Assembly: GCA_914767715.1 (NCBI GenBank)
Contig: OU612066.1
Coordinates: 16,309,001 to 16,373,000 of the forward strand
Source: Membranipora membranacea
Lineage: Eukaryota > Bryozoa > Gymnolaemata > Cheilostomatida > Membraniporidae
Length of the DNA: 64,000 nt
Reading direction: 5' to 3'
Shown: positions 24,169-37,930 of the stretch, one piece after another
How positions within the stretch are numbered: position 1 is the stretch's first letter
Layout: every line of letters starts with the position of its first letter
Position numbers and translations under genes: made by a program
The notes under the pieces: generated by a model
Told to the model about the DNA's origin: nothing
The model's database searches: none
What the model saw: only the letters and a program-made list of their open reading frames with translations

Positions 24169-26904
24169 CTGTTAAGAGAAATAAGCACCATAATTCATAC
24201 ATCATAACAGGAATAGTTGTCAGCGTCACCCTTAAGTTATTTCAGCTGCAAATGACCGGACTCTTTGTAATACATAACAATATAATAATAATAATAATCT
24301 TTGAGTTCAGGTGAACTGAAGGGCAGTTTTCTGGCCTCCTATTCTTGACCACCAATTAACCATAAGTTCAAATGACACTTAAAAATGCAAGGTTAGAAAA
24401 GCGTCTTCTTCTACCAATGCTGTTCCATGACCATACCATGTAAACACTGATTCAATATTTTGTTATTATGATGCAATTCCTTCAATGATAGCAATATTTG
24501 TTCTGCATTACAAAATAAAGTACAGTTGTAAAATACATACTGTAGCAGCGGGTGGATTGTGTATATCCACAAATGAGTGTAGCAAAAGTGGAGAACTGAG
24601 GCTACCATACACGTTACCCAACCATCCAACCAACCACCCAACATGTAATCAGACAGGCAAACTTTGCCTGCCATTGTACTCCTTTGTTCACCAAACAAAA
24701 GGCCTTTTTTTATACAAGTCTCATAGGTGTCTTGGGACATGTGTGAAGACAGACTCCCAGACATCGGCCCCCAGGGCCTATCCAACAGGGTCTTTTAGAA
24801 CTGTACTTTATGTTGTAATGTGTGCTTATCAGGATTGAGTTAACAGAGGTACAGCTATATGAAAAGTTATTTACAGATTTTCTACTCGGGGAGGATCAAA
24901 TTTGGTAACATGATCTATAAAAATCACACTGAAACCAATTAAGTAGAAATCTTATGTGATTATTTTCGCAGAGTGGGGAGGACTGATGCTAGTTACTGGC
25001 AGATTAACTCCAATGTAACCATCAAGCCGAGACACCAACATACATAAAATATCAAGAAGCGGTATGCAAAGTCCTTACCCAACAAGAACTCCATCACATT
25101 AGGGCCATGGCCCTCGTGACATATCATAGAGTTGCATATGTATATATATATACACACATTTGTGCAATAAAGTGTCATATATTATGTATCCCACTATTGT
25201 ACCAATAAAAACCCTGGACAATGAGTCATTCATATATATATATATATAGTGGCTATCAGTGTGTAGGGCAAATCTTTGCATTGGAGTTGTCCGACCATGT
25301 CAGGCTATTTTATCTACCATTAATTACTATTAGGTTAAGGATGCCCAACATGATTATTTAAGAAGATTTAAGACATGATTTTTTTGTGGGTCATATAAAA
25401 TGACTCCTTATTTTTGAGTGACACTTAGTTGGGGCCAAATACACACAGGTGACACTTAAAGCACAGATTTGAATCTATATATATAAATACTTTATTATTG
25501 CCGATCATTGTATTCTGAACAGTTTATAATTAGATCAGCGGTTTTTAAAAAAGCAGACCATCAGTTCTTAGTACTCCTTTGGCTCGGTTCTTTGCATTAC
25601 AATCGGTTTGTTATCTAAGAACTTATATGTTATTAGAATAATTTTGGGGCTTGCCCTAATTCACATATCATCATAGCAAATATGCTGGTATTAAGTATGA
25701 TACGCTCTAAATGGTGCACTTTGGGGTGTACACTAACTAACTACTAGTTAATGGCAAATGCTCAATTCATATAAATATACAACTCACCGAATTACACTAT
25801 TCTACCTCTGAATCGACAACCATTAAAGTAATTAAATCCTGATCGACCTGTCCTGTTACGGCGATATCGAACCTAGAGATAGATGAAAACACGGGTGAGA
25901 GAACGTCATGATAGAAAAACATATACAGATATAAACAGAACAAGATATAAACTCGCAACCGCAATCACACAATCATCATGGTTTGGTTAACTTAGCTGGT
26001 TGCATATTCTATTTTTGTTGTGTTTTTATTGTTGTTTTTCTTGGTTTTTTATAATACTATATAATACTGAATATGTGGCTAGATATCTGTGTGCTGCTGC
26101 CACATATTTCAGCCCCAAATAATGTTTTGATGCGCTCAGTTCTCTTGGTGGATCAAGAGTCCCCAAGCTAAGCTCTTTATTTGCTAATAATACTTCACTC
26201 ATTCTCCCTAATCATCCATGTTCCTTCATGAACTAGGGATTCTCATTCATACTGTTAACAAATATTTGTAATACATTGTAGTCGTCTTCCCATCATGTTC
26301 ATGAGAAGACGACTAGCAAAAGTAATACCTAAATTTCTCATACTCACAATCTCTACTAGCATTTACATTACGCGTAACCACATTCATCTAAACTCGTTCA
26401 CAACAAGTATAGCTCTGTGTATACTCGCAGTTCTCATCACTATTCGGGAATGTGCCCCTTCTGCGTCGTCGTTCAGTCCCAATACTCCTCGCCCTTTCTC
26501 TGCCCATGAGTTATCCTTCTGAACAACATAAAGGTTTATATATGTTACAGGAGTCTCCACAGCACTGCCTCAGTAAACTGATCTGTTTGTTGTGATTACT
26601 TACATCCTGATATATGTTGCAAACAGAATCCTGACAGTGTAACCAAATCCTGGAATACTTAAGTCAAAGCGTTTCATGATTTCATTTATCTGAATTAGTT
26701 ACCTGGTAATAACATACTGATGTTACATTGGTCAGTAGTAATTTTTTGGATATCATTTGCATCAAAGAGCCGTCACTCTACGGAATAGGTATACAAAATA
26801 TTTTATGTCATAGTCCGGGCAAATAGCGAAGCCGAGGAATGACACACAATTTTTTTCCCTGTGAAGAAAATAAAAAATTCATGTGTGTCATCGTTCGTCT
26901 TCCG
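24169..26904. other. Mostly unannotated; one weak exon-like unit on the minus strand
   Basis: At 25872-25788 (minus) an AG acceptor and a GTGAGT donor bound 85 nt. A frame inside reads FDIAVTGQVDQDLITLMVVD and then stops. Short AT repeats occur at 25140 and 25230. A phrase near 24789 (TCTTTTAGAACTGTACT) recurs near 27930, indicating a dispersed repeat. A hairpin with arms ATGACACACAA and TTCATGTGTGTCAT lies at about 26837-26892. Confidence 0.3.
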
Positions 26905-27440
26905 TACATCACATCGTCTTGGCTAGGCAGTCGTTTCTAAGTTTATTATTTTGCTTTGTCCTATTTTTCTTTACAGGACCCCCCCCCCCCCCAAACAGTA
27001 ATCCCAACAATTTATTCACAAAATTTAATTGTGGAAGCCCTGACGGTGGTTAATTACACTCCATCGTCTTGGCCAGACAGTCGTTCCTCCGTTTAACATT
27101 ATTTTGCTTTTCCATGTTTTTCTTTACAGGACCCCCCCTCCCCCGGACAGTAATCTCAACAATTCTTACGCAAATTTTACTGTCGAAGCCCTGGCGGTGA
27201 TTAATTACACTCCATCGTCTTGGCCAGGCAGTCGTATATTGTTATTTAATTGATATTCTTTAAACATCACATACGCCTCAATCCTGCCGTTACATATCAC
27301 ACAAAGTTATGCTGATCGAGCCTTGGTGGTGGTAAAGCAACCCCCATCATCCTGGCCTGATAGCTTGTCCGCACACCGCCACAGCTTGTTGTGCCCTGTG
27401 TTGCCCTTCTCTTGTACACATTCCATCGTCACTGGCTCAG
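26905..27440 (+). repeat. Three to four degenerate ~140-bp tandem units with C-runs, possibly decayed exons
   Basis: The phrase CCATCGTCTTGGCCAGGCAGTCG (or a variant) appears near 26921, 27062, 27211 and 27347. The first two full units start with an acceptor-like TTTCTTTACAG, then GACCCCCCC. In the second unit one frame reads TPPPPDSNLNNSYANFTVEA and continues LAVINYTPSSWPGSR before a stop. The first unit has the same words split by a 1-nt shift. This looks like duplicated exons of a once-coding gene; the family is unknown. Confidence 0.45.
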
Positions 27441-29585
27441 CCTGATGTACTAATTGTGATTCTTGCTAATACTATGACACCATAGATTAATGATAGTTAA
27501 TGATATTGATCACCCTAGTAATGAGTTCGATAAAATACGTTGTGGGTAGCACTCATCCAATTGATTGCAGCAATGTATTCAACCTACCATTGTCATGTGT
27601 GCTTGAAAAGTGCACATCTCTCCTGTCAATATTGTTTTCTTGATCATCCCTTGTCTGTCCATGTTAGCACTGTTATGACATCACCCCATACACATGTACT
27701 AATCTCTACCCAGGTGATCCCAAATCATTAGGAACACCGGGACTGAAAGCCGGTTGGATGCGAGATGCGGTCAACGCACTTCAGCTGCAACCACAGCAAT
27801 CTGCCAAATTCTGCTATCGATACACTGATACTTATAACGACTGGACATTAACTACAGACAAATCTCACTACAGAATATTGTTATAAGGACCCAGTCGACT
27901 ACAATTAAGAAGCAGAAGAAGCAGAAGGGTCTTTTTAGAACTGTACTATATTTTGTAATGATACTATTATCACTACTCACCTCATAAAATAAGAACAGTT
28001 TACAATTAATCTGCATAACATTATTAGACTCAGATTCTTCTCCAGTAACAGTTTCCACATCGCGTAATAGATGACCGCTCTCCTACCAATATCACAGGAC
28101 AGGTATGGATGGGTGTGGTTGATACTGGACATGGGCAAATTATTATGCATGCCTGTAGTGTAGTTCTCCAGGGCAGATGCCTATGACTCCTAGTCTGTCA
28201 CTTCTGGGGGACCATCAATACTTGGACTTGCATAAACTCCAATCGGCCTGTGTCTACCTTGAGCGAGATTAACCCATTGCTAATAGCCTATTGAACACAT
28301 AGAGTTAGAGTTAGATATGGGCAATATGCATACCATGTGAATCTGAAAGTGGCAGGAGATTTGTTTACAAGTTCCCGCCAATAGTGGTATTCCTCATATA
28401 TTTTAGTGAATAAATTATGAGGCTGTCATAATAAACCCTATAAAAATCACAATACTAGTGAGTACAATAAATCTTTTTATTTTGTGACCTTGTTTACAAA
28501 AGAACCATGGTAACAGCATAGCGGAAACAGCTTGAACTCCATCGAAAGTAGTCTCTGATAATTTTTCTTTATTTGGGAATTATGCAGAGATGTGTGAGAA
28601 ACATTCTAACAATTGAGTCAGCATATATCAATTATACCCTCAAAACTTGGAGTTAAGGTAAGTGGCCGAACCATCATGATTGATATGCAAATCGATGTAT
28701 TATATCTGGTTTAATATGCACTATGAAACGAATAGATAGTAGGTAGAAAGAAGATAGTAAGTAAGACAGACAGACACCACTGGTTTTTTTTCAGGAATAC
28801 TTGGACTATCTAATTACACCACTGAGTTTTAGTAGAATGATTGAACTAACATCTTGGGGTTTACATGGTTGACTGACAATGGTACATATTCCCACATACC
28901 AACTAATTACTGGCCCACATCCATTACAGAGTACCAGCAGTCACTGCAGTCTTGTAACTAACTCAACTGTATGCACCTGGTGTCCTTGAGTCTGAAGGAA
29001 TTCTTTTTGCTAAGTTTGACTGTTTCACAGGCAAAGTTTAGGCACAGTTTATATTATGCCTTTGAGTGAGGATAATGGATGATTGCAATGTTTACTACAC
29101 ATACTGATTGCAGGCAATTAAGGGGGTAGATTATTGAGATAATCCATGTATGTCTCATGCCCAAACAGGAAAAGCTTCTAAAACTGATTCACCTTAAATT
29201 TGCGTGTTTGTAGTCATAGGTTCCTTTGTGAGGTCTGACAACTTATCCTAGTTATTTGATTGAACATGTCTAAATGAGATACGACTTGGAAATGTACATT
29301 TTTACACGGAAACACAAACTAGTCTAACCAAGGGTCAGTTATCCAACGATGGAATTAGGTGGGCTAATACATGTCACGACCGGCATGAGGTGTTTTGGCT
29401 GCATTGACCAATATCAACGGCAATGACTGAGCAGACTGACTGGGGTTGGAAATTAGATTGATTACTAATTTTAATTTTCAAATATTTGACAAAATACCAT
29501 CTAAAAGCTTCTATCTTGTTGCATATGTATGACAGACACAATTGTCTACTTGAAACTTTGTCAATACCAATGCATGATCTTGTAG
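27441..29585. other. Region upstream of JHY; a dispersed repeat at 28095-28210
   Basis: 28095-28210 matches the minus-strand block at 12360-12590. The rest shows no certain exon, though untranslated or N-terminal exons of the JHY gene should lie here, because the first recognised coding exon begins directly after a splice acceptor at 29585. Confidence 0.35.
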
Positions 29586-29609
29586 GTGGTTCATATTATC
29601 TCAGAGAAC

Positions 29610-32600
29610 ATGCCGGGTTACAGCAGAGAAGCGTCACCAGTTGATTCCCTGGACGGTGACAATGAAAGGCCTGCACAACAAACAGGGAAGATCAACGTTA
29701 TCAATACATCACTGCTGTCTCAGCTCACCAGCGACTCTCCTCTTCCTGTGTATAAGCCAGTTCCAGCTTACAGGTAAGAAGCGAAGGAGGATTGACTGAT
29801 TCACACAAAGTCTTGAGTATTTTTATGTGTACTAATCAATGTTTGAGTAATGCCAATCTGCACTGTGGTAAATGGATCATTGAAAAAATTACTCCTATTT
29901 GATAGACCTATGAGCATAAACATGATGTGGCTGATTCAACTGTGGTTCATTTCAGGACTGCTCCAAATTATTCAGAGCAAGTTAAAAATGATATAGAAGA
30001 CTATCAGTACATAAACCCAAACATAGACGATGATGGCCTAAGCCTGTCTGTGACCCCTGAACCACCTGACCTACAGCTGCCAGTTGAGCGACAGACACCT
30101 ACCACTACCAGTGATACTCATAGAGCACCTGCGGACCCAGTTCAGTCAAAGAGCCCTCCACAACTCGCTCATCTCAGACAATTGCACAGCCAGACAGGAG
30201 TCTCGCAGAGATCCAGCTCTAATGGACGGTAGGGTTTTGATCCTTTTTAACAATATTCTTCCATCTTTCTTTTGTTGAAATCAGTTATCACTGTAAGTTT
30301 TTTCCACTTTGTTAAATGAAGCAGAATTGCAAAAGATGCCACCAAATGTACCAACTCGTTTGGCCCACATGTGTTTCTGTCCATTCTCTCCAGCCATTAA
30401 GAATCACAACGTAAATAGTTAGGCAATGATTAGTCATCGAGTTGTCAAAATACTCTTTATGACTCTTAATCTTTTTTCGTTGCCTACCCATGTGACTTGT
30501 TTTTCAACTTCAGCTCTGTGCCTAAACTTGCACTGACAGACAGTCTGGTAGCCGATGACCCTGATCCTGACGCGACCAGAGTTGTCCATGACTCTCTTGA
30601 CTCTTCAATGGATGAGGAGGACTTTGAGAGGCTACAAAACCTGATGAATAGTAAGCAGCCTCTACCTAATCCATTTCAGCCAGAAAAACCTACACCCAAC
30701 ACTCTGAATGAGCTGAGTATTTCACTAGCATTGGCCCGGAGCGCTACACCACGTCCAATTTACAGGTTTGTATTGAATATTTAATTTTAAACGAAAATTG
30801 ATGTGATATATAGAGATTGGGCAGGGACTAAATGCAGTGCAATTTGTTTGTTGTTTGTTTGTTTGCAATTTGGCAGAACTTATTATACATTTTGGAAAAA
30901 ATGAAAATTGGTGTTTCATGTTTTATAACTGATTTCTTTGTTATATGGTACAATGATATGTACTATGAAGAGCTAGAAAATCGGTGAACAAAACCTGTGC
31001 TTTTGATATGGTCTCCGATATACTCAACATATTGTAACATCACTGTTTTATAACTCAATTCATTGTAACTATAACCTACAAAGGTTATAGTTACAATAGA
31101 TTCAGTTATAAAATAGTATTCACTGCGATAATGTAATAATAAACTTCATAACAAGCCTTTTGAAATTTTCTTGTAGCCAAAGTGAACTTCAAATGAGTGT
31201 GATGTCGTCATATGCTGACGATGCTCCAACACCACGTGCTGATCAGCAACAATATCAAACTGCTAAATTGTATAACAACAACATGCAGCCCATTACAGAA
31301 ACACAACCATATATAAATGATCAATGTCAGGCACAACATGCGCCGCAACAGATGCAACAATATCAGCAAGCCATGCCTATAATGCAGCAGGCTCCTGTGG
31401 GAAACTTACAAAATCATGGACCACATGTACAGAAGCAGAATATTCCGCAGGGTTATCCAGGGATGGCTTCAACTCAAATGCCCACTCAGTATTATCAACA
31501 ACCCTCATATCCTCCTCAGGGCCAATATCAAAACCTACCCCCACAAAACTTTGTACAAGCTAACATTAACCAGCAGTATGTACCCACGAGGCAGCCTCAT
31601 TATAACCCACAGACTCAACAAAGTTTTGGTGCTATCCCACCAGCTTATATGAATACTATGGCGGAACCTGTCATACAAACTCCACATCCGCAGCAGTTCA
31701 ATCAGAGCTTACCTCAGCAGGGATATCAAGAGATGTCTTACCAGCAAGCATACCAACAGTACCATCATCAACAACAACAACAACAACAACAGCTTACACA
31801 TAGTCAGGTGTCACAAAGATCGAAACCTCCAGATACTGGCGGTACCAACAGGGTGTCTCCGAAAGGGTCACCAAAGGGGTCACCACGACATGGACGTTAT
31901 CAGACACCAGTTGTGGGCACAGTTGCGCCTAAACCAGCACAGCCTTCAAAAGACTTCATAGAGAGAAATAAGGATCGTGCTAGAGGAGTGAATTCTGCTA
32001 AGGGCGGTTATGCGAGTCGGATGATGCAAGCCAAACAAAAGCATGAAGAGTTGAAAAACTGGGCTCCTGGTATGGTGCTTCCCCGTAAAAAGGCTGCATC
32101 TGCTGATAATGCTCTGAGGTCTAATAAGGCTAATCAGTTTGAAGCTCAACGAGTAGGATTTGATGAAGACTATGGAGAAACTAGCAATGCTCCAGTAGTG
32201 AAGACTGTATGGGAGCAAAGAGCCAATCAGCTCGCAATGATCAAATCATCTCCGAAGAAACCTACACCAAGAAGAGACAGGAGTCCAGAAAGGATTCCAC
32301 TGACTGCGTCAACAGGTAGAGAATCTATCACTGAATCAAGGGTGAAGATGGATATGAATCTTGATATACCAACAGGCTTTGTCCAATCAGATCCAAGAAT
32401 GAGGCTGATTGGTCCAATACCTCAACATCCTCAGCCTAACGGCACAAGACAGCTGTCACCTAGGGGATATGCGCCACAAGCTATGATGGGAGTACAACAG
32501 CATGAGCCTCACATAGGCTCCATTCCTCGCTATCATTCACCTACAGGACCTGTTGAAAACCATCACCAACAACATCCACATGTGCAACAGATTCATTCAA

Positions 32601-35468
32601 TGAATGACAGAATAAACATTACAGGGCCGAGTCAAGGTCATCTTAACTATTCATCACACGGTCCAGCTAGTAGCCATTACAGTCAACACCCAGTTGAACA
32701 TCCTCAGTCTTACAGTCAAAGCTCAGTGCAATCTCAAGCCAACCAGTCATACTCTCAGTATTACCAGCAGAGCGGATATGGGGATTCAATGAATGCACAA
32801 GCCGGCTCCCGATGGAATCAACATCAAAAGGTTGGTCAGCTGAATCATACTTTATCCCTTCTCCTCCTAATCAAAAACTATAATATTGAAGCGCCAAATG
32901 ACGTGTTTTGAAGGCATCTAGGAAGGAATATTTGGAACAAAAAACATCATTGGTAAGCCATGGAGATGCATTGAAGCTCTTAATCAAAATTGCGGTATCG
33001 GTATATAGTTGTCCATACATGCCAAAATAGATGACAACTCCTAACAGTCTGAATTTTAAATAGTATTAATGTTCATCAGTGTGCCAAATTTTTTATTTCC
33101 TTCTTTTAGATCAACTATGGTCCAATGACTGGTAACGACCTGGAATGCTAACAACTTGGATCTATCTTGATCTAAAATGGTTCAGGGTTATGCCCAGACA
33201 TGAATGCAATGACATCTATGTTTCATAGTGCAAGTTTGTTGGCCTAAAACTAAGTTTTGTATTGATTACAGCCTCCCAATTTTATACCCTCTGAGTCTGA
33301 CATGACGTTGGATGATGTGATCGCTCTGGAGGAGCAAAAGTTGGGCGTAAAACAGAGAAAGTCCCTGGACCTCAATCCGTATCAGGCGGTACCACCGATC
33401 TCTCAGTCACTGGAGGAGATGGAGGATGAGCAGGATGAGATTGCCAGATTGGAGGAAGATAGTAAATGTGGCGGCTACTCTCAGATTCATAAGGTATAAA
33501 TCTAGTTTGGCTGCAATCGGAGCTGATTGCGTATATTTTGTTGTTTCCATAAAGAGGAGGCGAGGTATACACACGAAGATGCTGGGGGATGGCACAATGG
33601 GACTTGAACCCAAAACTGCTACAGCACCAGGAGTTTTGGGTTCGAGTCCCACCGTTTCTATAAAGACACTCATATAGACCCTTGAACTTCAATAAACTTC
33701 CACTTTCTGCATATGTGCCCCAAGTTGTGCTTTTGTATACATCCTATTTTGAGAGTTTGACACTTATCATTCGCTAACATTAAACTCCTTTGAGATAGTT
33801 TTGTACCAATTACTTAATATAATGCATGACTTTGCCCCTTTTTTTTATTGAAGTCGCAAAAAGACAAGGAAGAGAAAGGTGCAAACTATAAAAAGTACAC
33901 ATTGAAAGATTACAAGAAGCTCAATACAGAGGTGAAGCTTGGTGGATTGGGGCCAAGTGGTGATCCTGAAAAACTTAAAGAAAAGGTTAGACTTTGATAT
34001 TTATTGAGCTTCTGCGTAACTTGTTTTATCTTAGCTATATGTGACGGTTAAGCGTAGCGTTAGCTCTGATTGGCTGTAGGATAGAGCCAACAAAAGCCAT
34101 CATAGCGAAGAGCCAATCAAAACCAAAATGTAGTGTGAGTTGTGCATCATTATATCCTTAAATCTGCAACTTTTAGTCCATTATTAGCAGTATCTATGCA
34201 GAGAAAATATCAGAATTTTCTTTGCACTGAAAGATTAAACACATAATCTCTCTATTATCACTAGCAATTTTGTCCAACATCCCATGAATATGCTGATAAT
34301 TGTATTAAAAAATCTCATTGCATATTTTTTAGCATGAGAGAAGACAAAAACAGGTTCAGCTGGCTAAGGAAGCTCGAGAGATTGAAGCTAAGAGGGCTCA
34401 GAGTAAGACTAAAGCTCCAGAGAGCAGGAAAGAACAGAGAACAGCTCAGCCATCGGGTAGACAACTGGTGAGTTAACAATCGATCTCTAAGCATGGTCCA
34501 CATTGTCCCAGATGACATTAAGTTGCCATCCCAGATGCTTTTTCCAGATGGTCCCAGTCTTATGCTCACATTGTAAAACTCGTCCCGGATTAGCATCTAG
34601 GTTTTTGTCTGGCATAGTGCTGGGATAATGTTCACATTTCCTAGGATAGTCGCAGATCATCCCACATAGTACCCAGACGTAAAATGAGTCTGGGTCCGTC
34701 TGGGACAGTATCTGAAGAGTTATACGCTTACAAACTTTCCAGATACTGTCCCAGACTGACGCAGACAGACTGGGATTGTGTCATTTTCATGTTCACATTG
34801 ACTCGGATGGCTATCTGGGATGGCCGTCTGGACGATGTGCACCAGGCATAATGAGCCGGCGACACTGTGATTAATTTACTTAAAAATAAATGTCCAATGA
34901 AAGACCAGACAACACAAGAGTTCCAAAGACAGATTCACCAAGCAAGGTTCTGTGCTTAGTTTTATTGATCATGTGACCACTTACACTCAACAATTGATTC
35001 AAAATATTGATTACATTACTCCATATAAAATCAAACTTTAAGGTGCGTTTTCTTGTTTAATTTCAGGCCCAGGAATATTCCAAAAACATACCGAAGCCTA
35101 AAGTTGTCCCAAAGAGCAAGAATCCAACACCAGCCCCGCAAACCACCTTGCCATCAGCCAGAAGTCTCTCCAAACTCAATGACATCACAACAGACCGGCA
35201 GCAGCTTACCTATAGGGCTACCGATAGACCCCAACAAAGTGGTTACCCGGGTAACCAAGCAGCGGGCTACCCTCTGCAATCTACTGGAATGTCTCATAGT
35301 TTTAGCTCACCAATTTTATCCCAGTTAGGTGGGACTGGTAGCCAAGACAATTATCAGCAAGGCAACAACATGACAGAACAGTTTGGTTATATGGATGCCA
35401 TTGAAGCATTACATAGACGCCATCTTGCTGAGAAAAATATGGTTGCTAATGTTAGAAATAAAATTTAG
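29610..35468 (+). CDS. JHY: JHY homologue (ciliary/axonemal protein)
   Basis: Eight coding exons: 29610-29773, 29956-30228, 30514-30765, 31177-32830, 33272-33493, 33854-33985, 34333-34467 and 35067-35468. The sum is 3234 nt (1077 residues) with all phases consistent and GT-AG introns. The start is the first ATG in an exon that opens at 29586; an upstream exon could add residues. Residues about 230-780 are a long disordered Gln/Pro/Ser/Tyr-rich exon with a poly-Q run near 427. The C-terminal third has the features I associate with JHY: a 'YTLKDYKKL...VKLGGLGP' motif (exon 6), a Lys/Arg/Glu-rich helix (exon 7), 'EYSKNIPKPK' and a final 'AIEALHRRHLAEKN' helix (exon 8). In mammals JHY is needed for normal motile cilia and axonemes; transfer of that role is inference. 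It is longer than the ~780-residue human protein because of exon 4. It appears intact. Confidence 0.7.
33110..33151 (+). other. Possible alternative last exon of JHY
   Basis: After a good acceptor (TTCTTTTAG) the phase-0 frame reads INYGPMTGNDLEC and stops. Joined to exon 4 (ending at 32830) it would give a short isoform lacking the conserved C-terminus. It may instead be unused. Confidence 0.25.
34493..34850. mobile_element. Foldback MITE in JHY intron 7
   Basis: The ends are imperfect inverted repeats (GCATGGTCCACATTGTCCCA against the reverse complement of GACGATGTGCACCAGGCATA). The centre holds a hairpin (GGGACAGTATCTG ... CAGATACTGTCCC). The copy at 53269-53640 arose by segmental duplication, not by a second insertion. 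Confidence 0.65.
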
Positions 35469-37211
35469 TAATTTGAGTGCTGTTGTGAACCTGGGTTTGT
35501 TACTCTTGATTTATAATGTTCACAATATATGTAGGTGCATCATTGTTACTAGCCAATTCGTTTTTCAAGATAGTCTTATGCATTAAAAACATCTTTCAAA
35601 GAATTCGAACTGTGTAGATATTTGCACCTAGCTTAGTAATTTTGCTCACAGCTCGAGAGCTGTATGGTTCACACCTCTCAAACTTACATATTCCTACACT
35701 ACACGTCTAAACTTGCATATTGTGAAGCTTTGTGCAACGAATGGTGATATTCAGTATCCAGTGAATTTATATGCACCAAATGTGTTGAGTGATTAGCTTT
35801 AGCCTCAGAAACCATCAACTCTATCTGCCAAAGGTTTCAGAATTTGAGTGGGCTATCTACAGAATGCAGTTTCATTACATCATACCCAATATAATATTAT
35901 CGGAATTTGCATATTAATATTAATATTTATATATTGATATTTATCCACACAGATGCATCTATGAATAAATACTCCAGAATCATCTTCTCTTACAACAGGT
36001 AAAGACAACTCAACATATCTGAAGCCACCACATACGCATCTTCGATTTGCAAAAATAAGGATCATCGGTCAAAAATTATAACAAGCTTGTTCTCTCTGTG
36101 GTGGCGGAGGGATATTGCTAAGGCCGAGTGTTGAAGTAGAGCCTCGATGCCAAGCTTCTGCAATATCCCCCCCCCCCGCCACCACAGTCATAAAGTCAGG
36201 AATGATTAGATGTTAAACTCCGTTAGTAGTATTTGTATATTGAAGAGCAAACATCTGGAGACTCTGGTTTCAGATCGCCAGATTTTGTCTAGTTAAAGAG
36301 ACATCCTTCCACCAACTGGTGCCAAACAGAGCTGACTGAACCTGGCATAGCTGTGAGTGTGAGTTTTCTACCGCAGACCGATCTTGTATTGCAGTCATAA
36401 AGGATGACAACAACATATTAATACAAACAATTAGAATAACTTGAACAATTCAAGTGGTTGAAACAGGTTCAAAAATTTAAACAGTTTAACCACTAGCAAT
36501 TTCAATATCTATAATATAAAACATTGATTTTATACATGTATTATGGGTTCGGCAAGGCATGAGCTTTACCCGATCTAGCCAACAATGATGAAAAGTATAG
36601 CATGTGTCGTAGGCTATGACCAATCATTGATTACAATTAATAATATTACGTCCAAGAGATTCATTTAGGGGTGATTTTGGTCTCAAAACAACCATTTTTA
36701 ATTGAGGCGTTGAGCACTGAATTTTCTACCATAAAGAGATGTTGTTGCATTAACAATGTCAGAGTCCATAATATCAATCTCAACAAAATTAAAAAAATAA
36801 TTATCGGATTTAAGTGTGAGAGAGTGTGTGAGAGAGGTACCAGCTAAGTCTCAATGTGTGAATGGTTAAATAATGTGGCAGAAAAATGGAAAATGTAAAA
36901 TCTAAGAATTGTAGTTATAAAAATATCGATGATAAACTGAAATAGAAAAATAAATTTTTAGCAAAATAAGATAATAAATAAATAATTCACAAAAAAATGA
37001 TAAAACACATCAAATTATTTTCATTAATGAAAAAAAAGAATTGATGAACTAGAGTAAACAAAAATGCATACATAAAAACGTGACTTCAACCTACTTGCAG
37101 CATATGTTCCTAAAAGAGATTCAATGGAGGAGTTGACGGCGTTGTCTCTAATGTTCTGGATAGCTATAGCTGATTTCTCTGATACTTATCAAAAGCCTGA
37201 TCCTCAATGGA
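35469..37211. other. Intergenic region between JHY and receptor copy A
   Basis: It contains the 3' flanks of two convergent genes, an AT-rich stretch and a C-run near 36167. The left 1.5 kb aligns with 54260-55790. No gene was recognised. Confidence 0.6.
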
Positions 37212-37930
37212 TTATGGATCTCTGGCTAATACAGTGACAGTACTTGTTTGTTGTTCAAAATTTGTATGCATTTTCAACTCCATCTTATCAGAGATAACAG
37301 TCACAAAAATATTCGAGCGCTGCTGTGATGGCTGCACTGCTTTGCTTTCCTCTTTTGCAGCAACATCAAGGGACTCTTTTGGAGCCAAAGTTTCTATTTG
37401 GTCAGTGATGTAAACACCATGAGCGTACTCCTGAACATCAGAATTAGGAGTGAGACTTTGGCTGTCAGAGAGCACATACTGATTTTTCATTTGCTCCTCG
37501 CGATGATTTGGCGTTGGTAAGGCAAACTGCTGTGTGGGAATGGGTACTATATTCGGAGGTTTACCATGTACTTACATTGGTGTGATTGCCGATTGGTCGC
37601 TATGGCCCAACACCTTGACATAGTACGGCTTGTTTTGTTGAGTGACATACGGTATACAATCATATTCTAAGGCTTCAGGGATTGAGAGAAAACTGGGATT
37701 ATCACAATATGGTGATGTGTCATCCTTTTCCATGTTTCTCTGTCGGGAAGTTTGGAGGGACAGGCGTGGTTTTGGACGAGGTGGCGTTGGCCGAGCCCTG
37801 TTATAAATTGACCCTTGGCCAGCTTCATAGTAAAATCCACTCCGATTCGTGCCATACAGGTCATGGTTGTGCTTCTCTGCATCAGGATTAGGGACGAACC
37901 TTTGATTGCCACAACAGGGTGAGGGGCTGT
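37212..37930 (-). pseudogene. Former distal cytoplasmic tail of receptor copy A, out of frame
   Basis: This matches the open 234-codon segment of copy B (59491-60192) but lies beyond a TAA created by a 1-nt loss at about 37931-37936. It carries a second nonsense codon where copy B reads TPVLVHGK (about 37571-37574). The last part is still open for 92 codons and ends VTVLARDP, 19 codons longer than copy B. It retains the tyrosine motifs NQYVLSDS and GVYITDQ. It is probably untranslated 3' sequence now. Confidence 0.75.

Noticed and set aside
24411-24785. Overlapping frames on both strands (124 and 117 codons)
   Set aside because: Both strands open at once, and neither has splice sites or protein-like features.
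32831-32911. Read-through extension of JHY exon 4 ending in ALKDVF-like sequence
   Set aside because: A good GT donor at 32831 and a phase-matched next exon with conserved motifs make it intronic.
37667-37912. 81-codon minus-strand frame in the copy A tail region
   Set aside because: It is the wrong frame of the former receptor tail; the aligned copy B sequence shows the real frame.
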